From contig JANPDJ010000003.1 of the NCBI GenBank assembly GCA_031431395.1, positions 1 through 6,531 on the forward strand: a stretch of DNA of 6,531 bases, given 5' to 3'. Position 1 is the first letter of the stretch; each line of letters begins with the position of its first letter. A program made the translations under genes and the position numbers. Of the stretch, positions 6,109 through 6,531 are shown one piece after another. The notes under the pieces are model-generated. The model did no database searches and was not told the origin of the DNA. It worked only from the letters and a program-made list of their open reading frames with translations. This DNA comes from VGPE01 sp031431395. GTDB taxonomy: Bacteria; Chloroflexota; Limnocylindria; Limnocylindrales; CSP1-4.

Positions 6109-6531
6109 TCACCCGGCGGGACCGGTCAGCCGCCAGGCGGCACCGGGCTGCGCGACGATCCGGACCGGGACGTGCATCCCCTTGGCGTAGTGGCCGGGCA
6201 CGTGGCAGCCGACGATGAGCTTCGTGACCTCGCCCGGATCGATGGGCACGGTCCATAACACGTCCACCCGCTCGCCGGTCCGCACGACGATTCGGAGTCC
6301 GCTGAGGCCCGGCGGCACCGAGACGGCGGGCGTGACACCCGGCCGCACCGGCGGCTGGCTGGCCTCTGCCATCTCCCAGGCGTCCTGCACCGACTGGTCG
6401 CCGATGATCGCCTCGTGCAACAGCAGGCCGCCGTTGAGCACGTGGAACAGCACAGTCTCACCAGGGACGAGATCCACGGCCGGCGGAGAGAACACGTTGT
6501 CGCGCGCAATGATGTTGACGTCCCGCGGCGC
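6109..6531 (-). CDS. Cupredoxin (blue copper) domain protein, 5' end missing
   Basis: The reading frame is open to the right edge, leaving the C-terminal 140 residues. The segment PRDVNIIARDNVFSP then LVPGETVLFHV is the usual first two strands of a plastocyanin/azurin-type domain. The four type 1 copper ligands are visible: H39 (LLLHEAIIG), then C109, H114 and M119 in the C-x4-H-x4-M loop (GCHVPGHYAKGM). The protein should bind one copper ion and either carry electrons or handle copper outside the membrane, where such domains normally act; any signal peptide or membrane anchor would be in the missing N-terminus. About 70 residues separate H39 from C109, including a Pro-rich loop at about 58-78. 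A GTG at 6495 could look like a start, but the cupredoxin match continues upstream of it, so the gene is simply cut by the window edge. A hairpin follows the stop. Confidence 0.88.
   Translation of the reverse strand, partial: APRDVNIIARDNVFSPPAVDLVPGETVLFHVLNGGLLLHEAIIGDQSVQDAWEMAEASQPPVRPGVTPAVSVPPGLSGLRIVVRTGERVDVLWTVPIDPGEVTKLIVGCHVPGHYAKGMHVPVRIVAQPGAAWRLTGPAG

Noticed and set aside
5942..6256. A 104-codon open frame on the - strand across the cupredoxin-fdxA gap
   Set aside because: It overlaps the end of the cupredoxin gene in another frame and its translation is Arg/Pro-rich with no family likeness. The fdxA Shine-Dalgarno and promoter region occupy this stretch.

Overview
This is a GC-rich bacterial chromosomal window with tightly packed, mostly housekeeping-type genes and no mobile element, CRISPR array, rRNA or tRNA that I can recognise. 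The high GC, short gaps, and mix of an Actinobacteria-like 7Fe ferredoxin, a YetF/DUF421 membrane protein, a signal-less BtuF-like protein and a leaderless-looking promoter would fit Chloroflexota or Actinomycetota. That lineage is an inference from gene flavour, not from a marker gene.

Layout: two genes lie on the + strand at the left. The C-terminal part of a YetF/DUF421 membrane protein (1-530) overlaps by 4 nt a metal-dependent amidohydrolase of the prolidase/imidazolonepropionase type (527-1783). A short convergent gap (1784-1834), with a GC-rich hairpin at its left side, separates them from a run of six genes on the - strand. Read in the direction of transcription these are: a blue-copper cupredoxin cut by the right edge (6531-6109), 7Fe ferredoxin fdxA (5945-5658), a BtuF-like cobalamin-binding protein (5581-4649), a zinc-ribbon plus SAM methyltransferase fusion (4644-3610), pyrroline-5-carboxylate reductase proC (3575-2712), and a PIG-L/LmbE-type zinc deacetylase (2677-1835).

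The BtuF-like and methyltransferase genes are 4 nt apart and probably cotranscribed. A 34-nt gap separates the methyltransferase from proC and another 34-nt gap separates proC from the PIG-L gene, so all four may be read from one transcript. proC also seems to have its own promoter: a TATACT box sits exactly where transcription would begin at the A of its ATG. fdxA has a canonical Shine-Dalgarno and a hairpin after its stop; the cupredoxin gene also ends in a hairpin.

The genes do not form an obvious single pathway: proline synthesis, electron transfer, cobalamin/corrinoid binding, methylation, de-N-acetylation and copper protein functions are side by side. I see no defence, secretion or biosynthetic cluster. 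The points most worth a second look are the leaderless proC promoter, the zinc-ribbon/linker/methyltransferase architecture with an internal 27-bp tandem repeat, and the orphan cytoplasmic BtuF-like protein.
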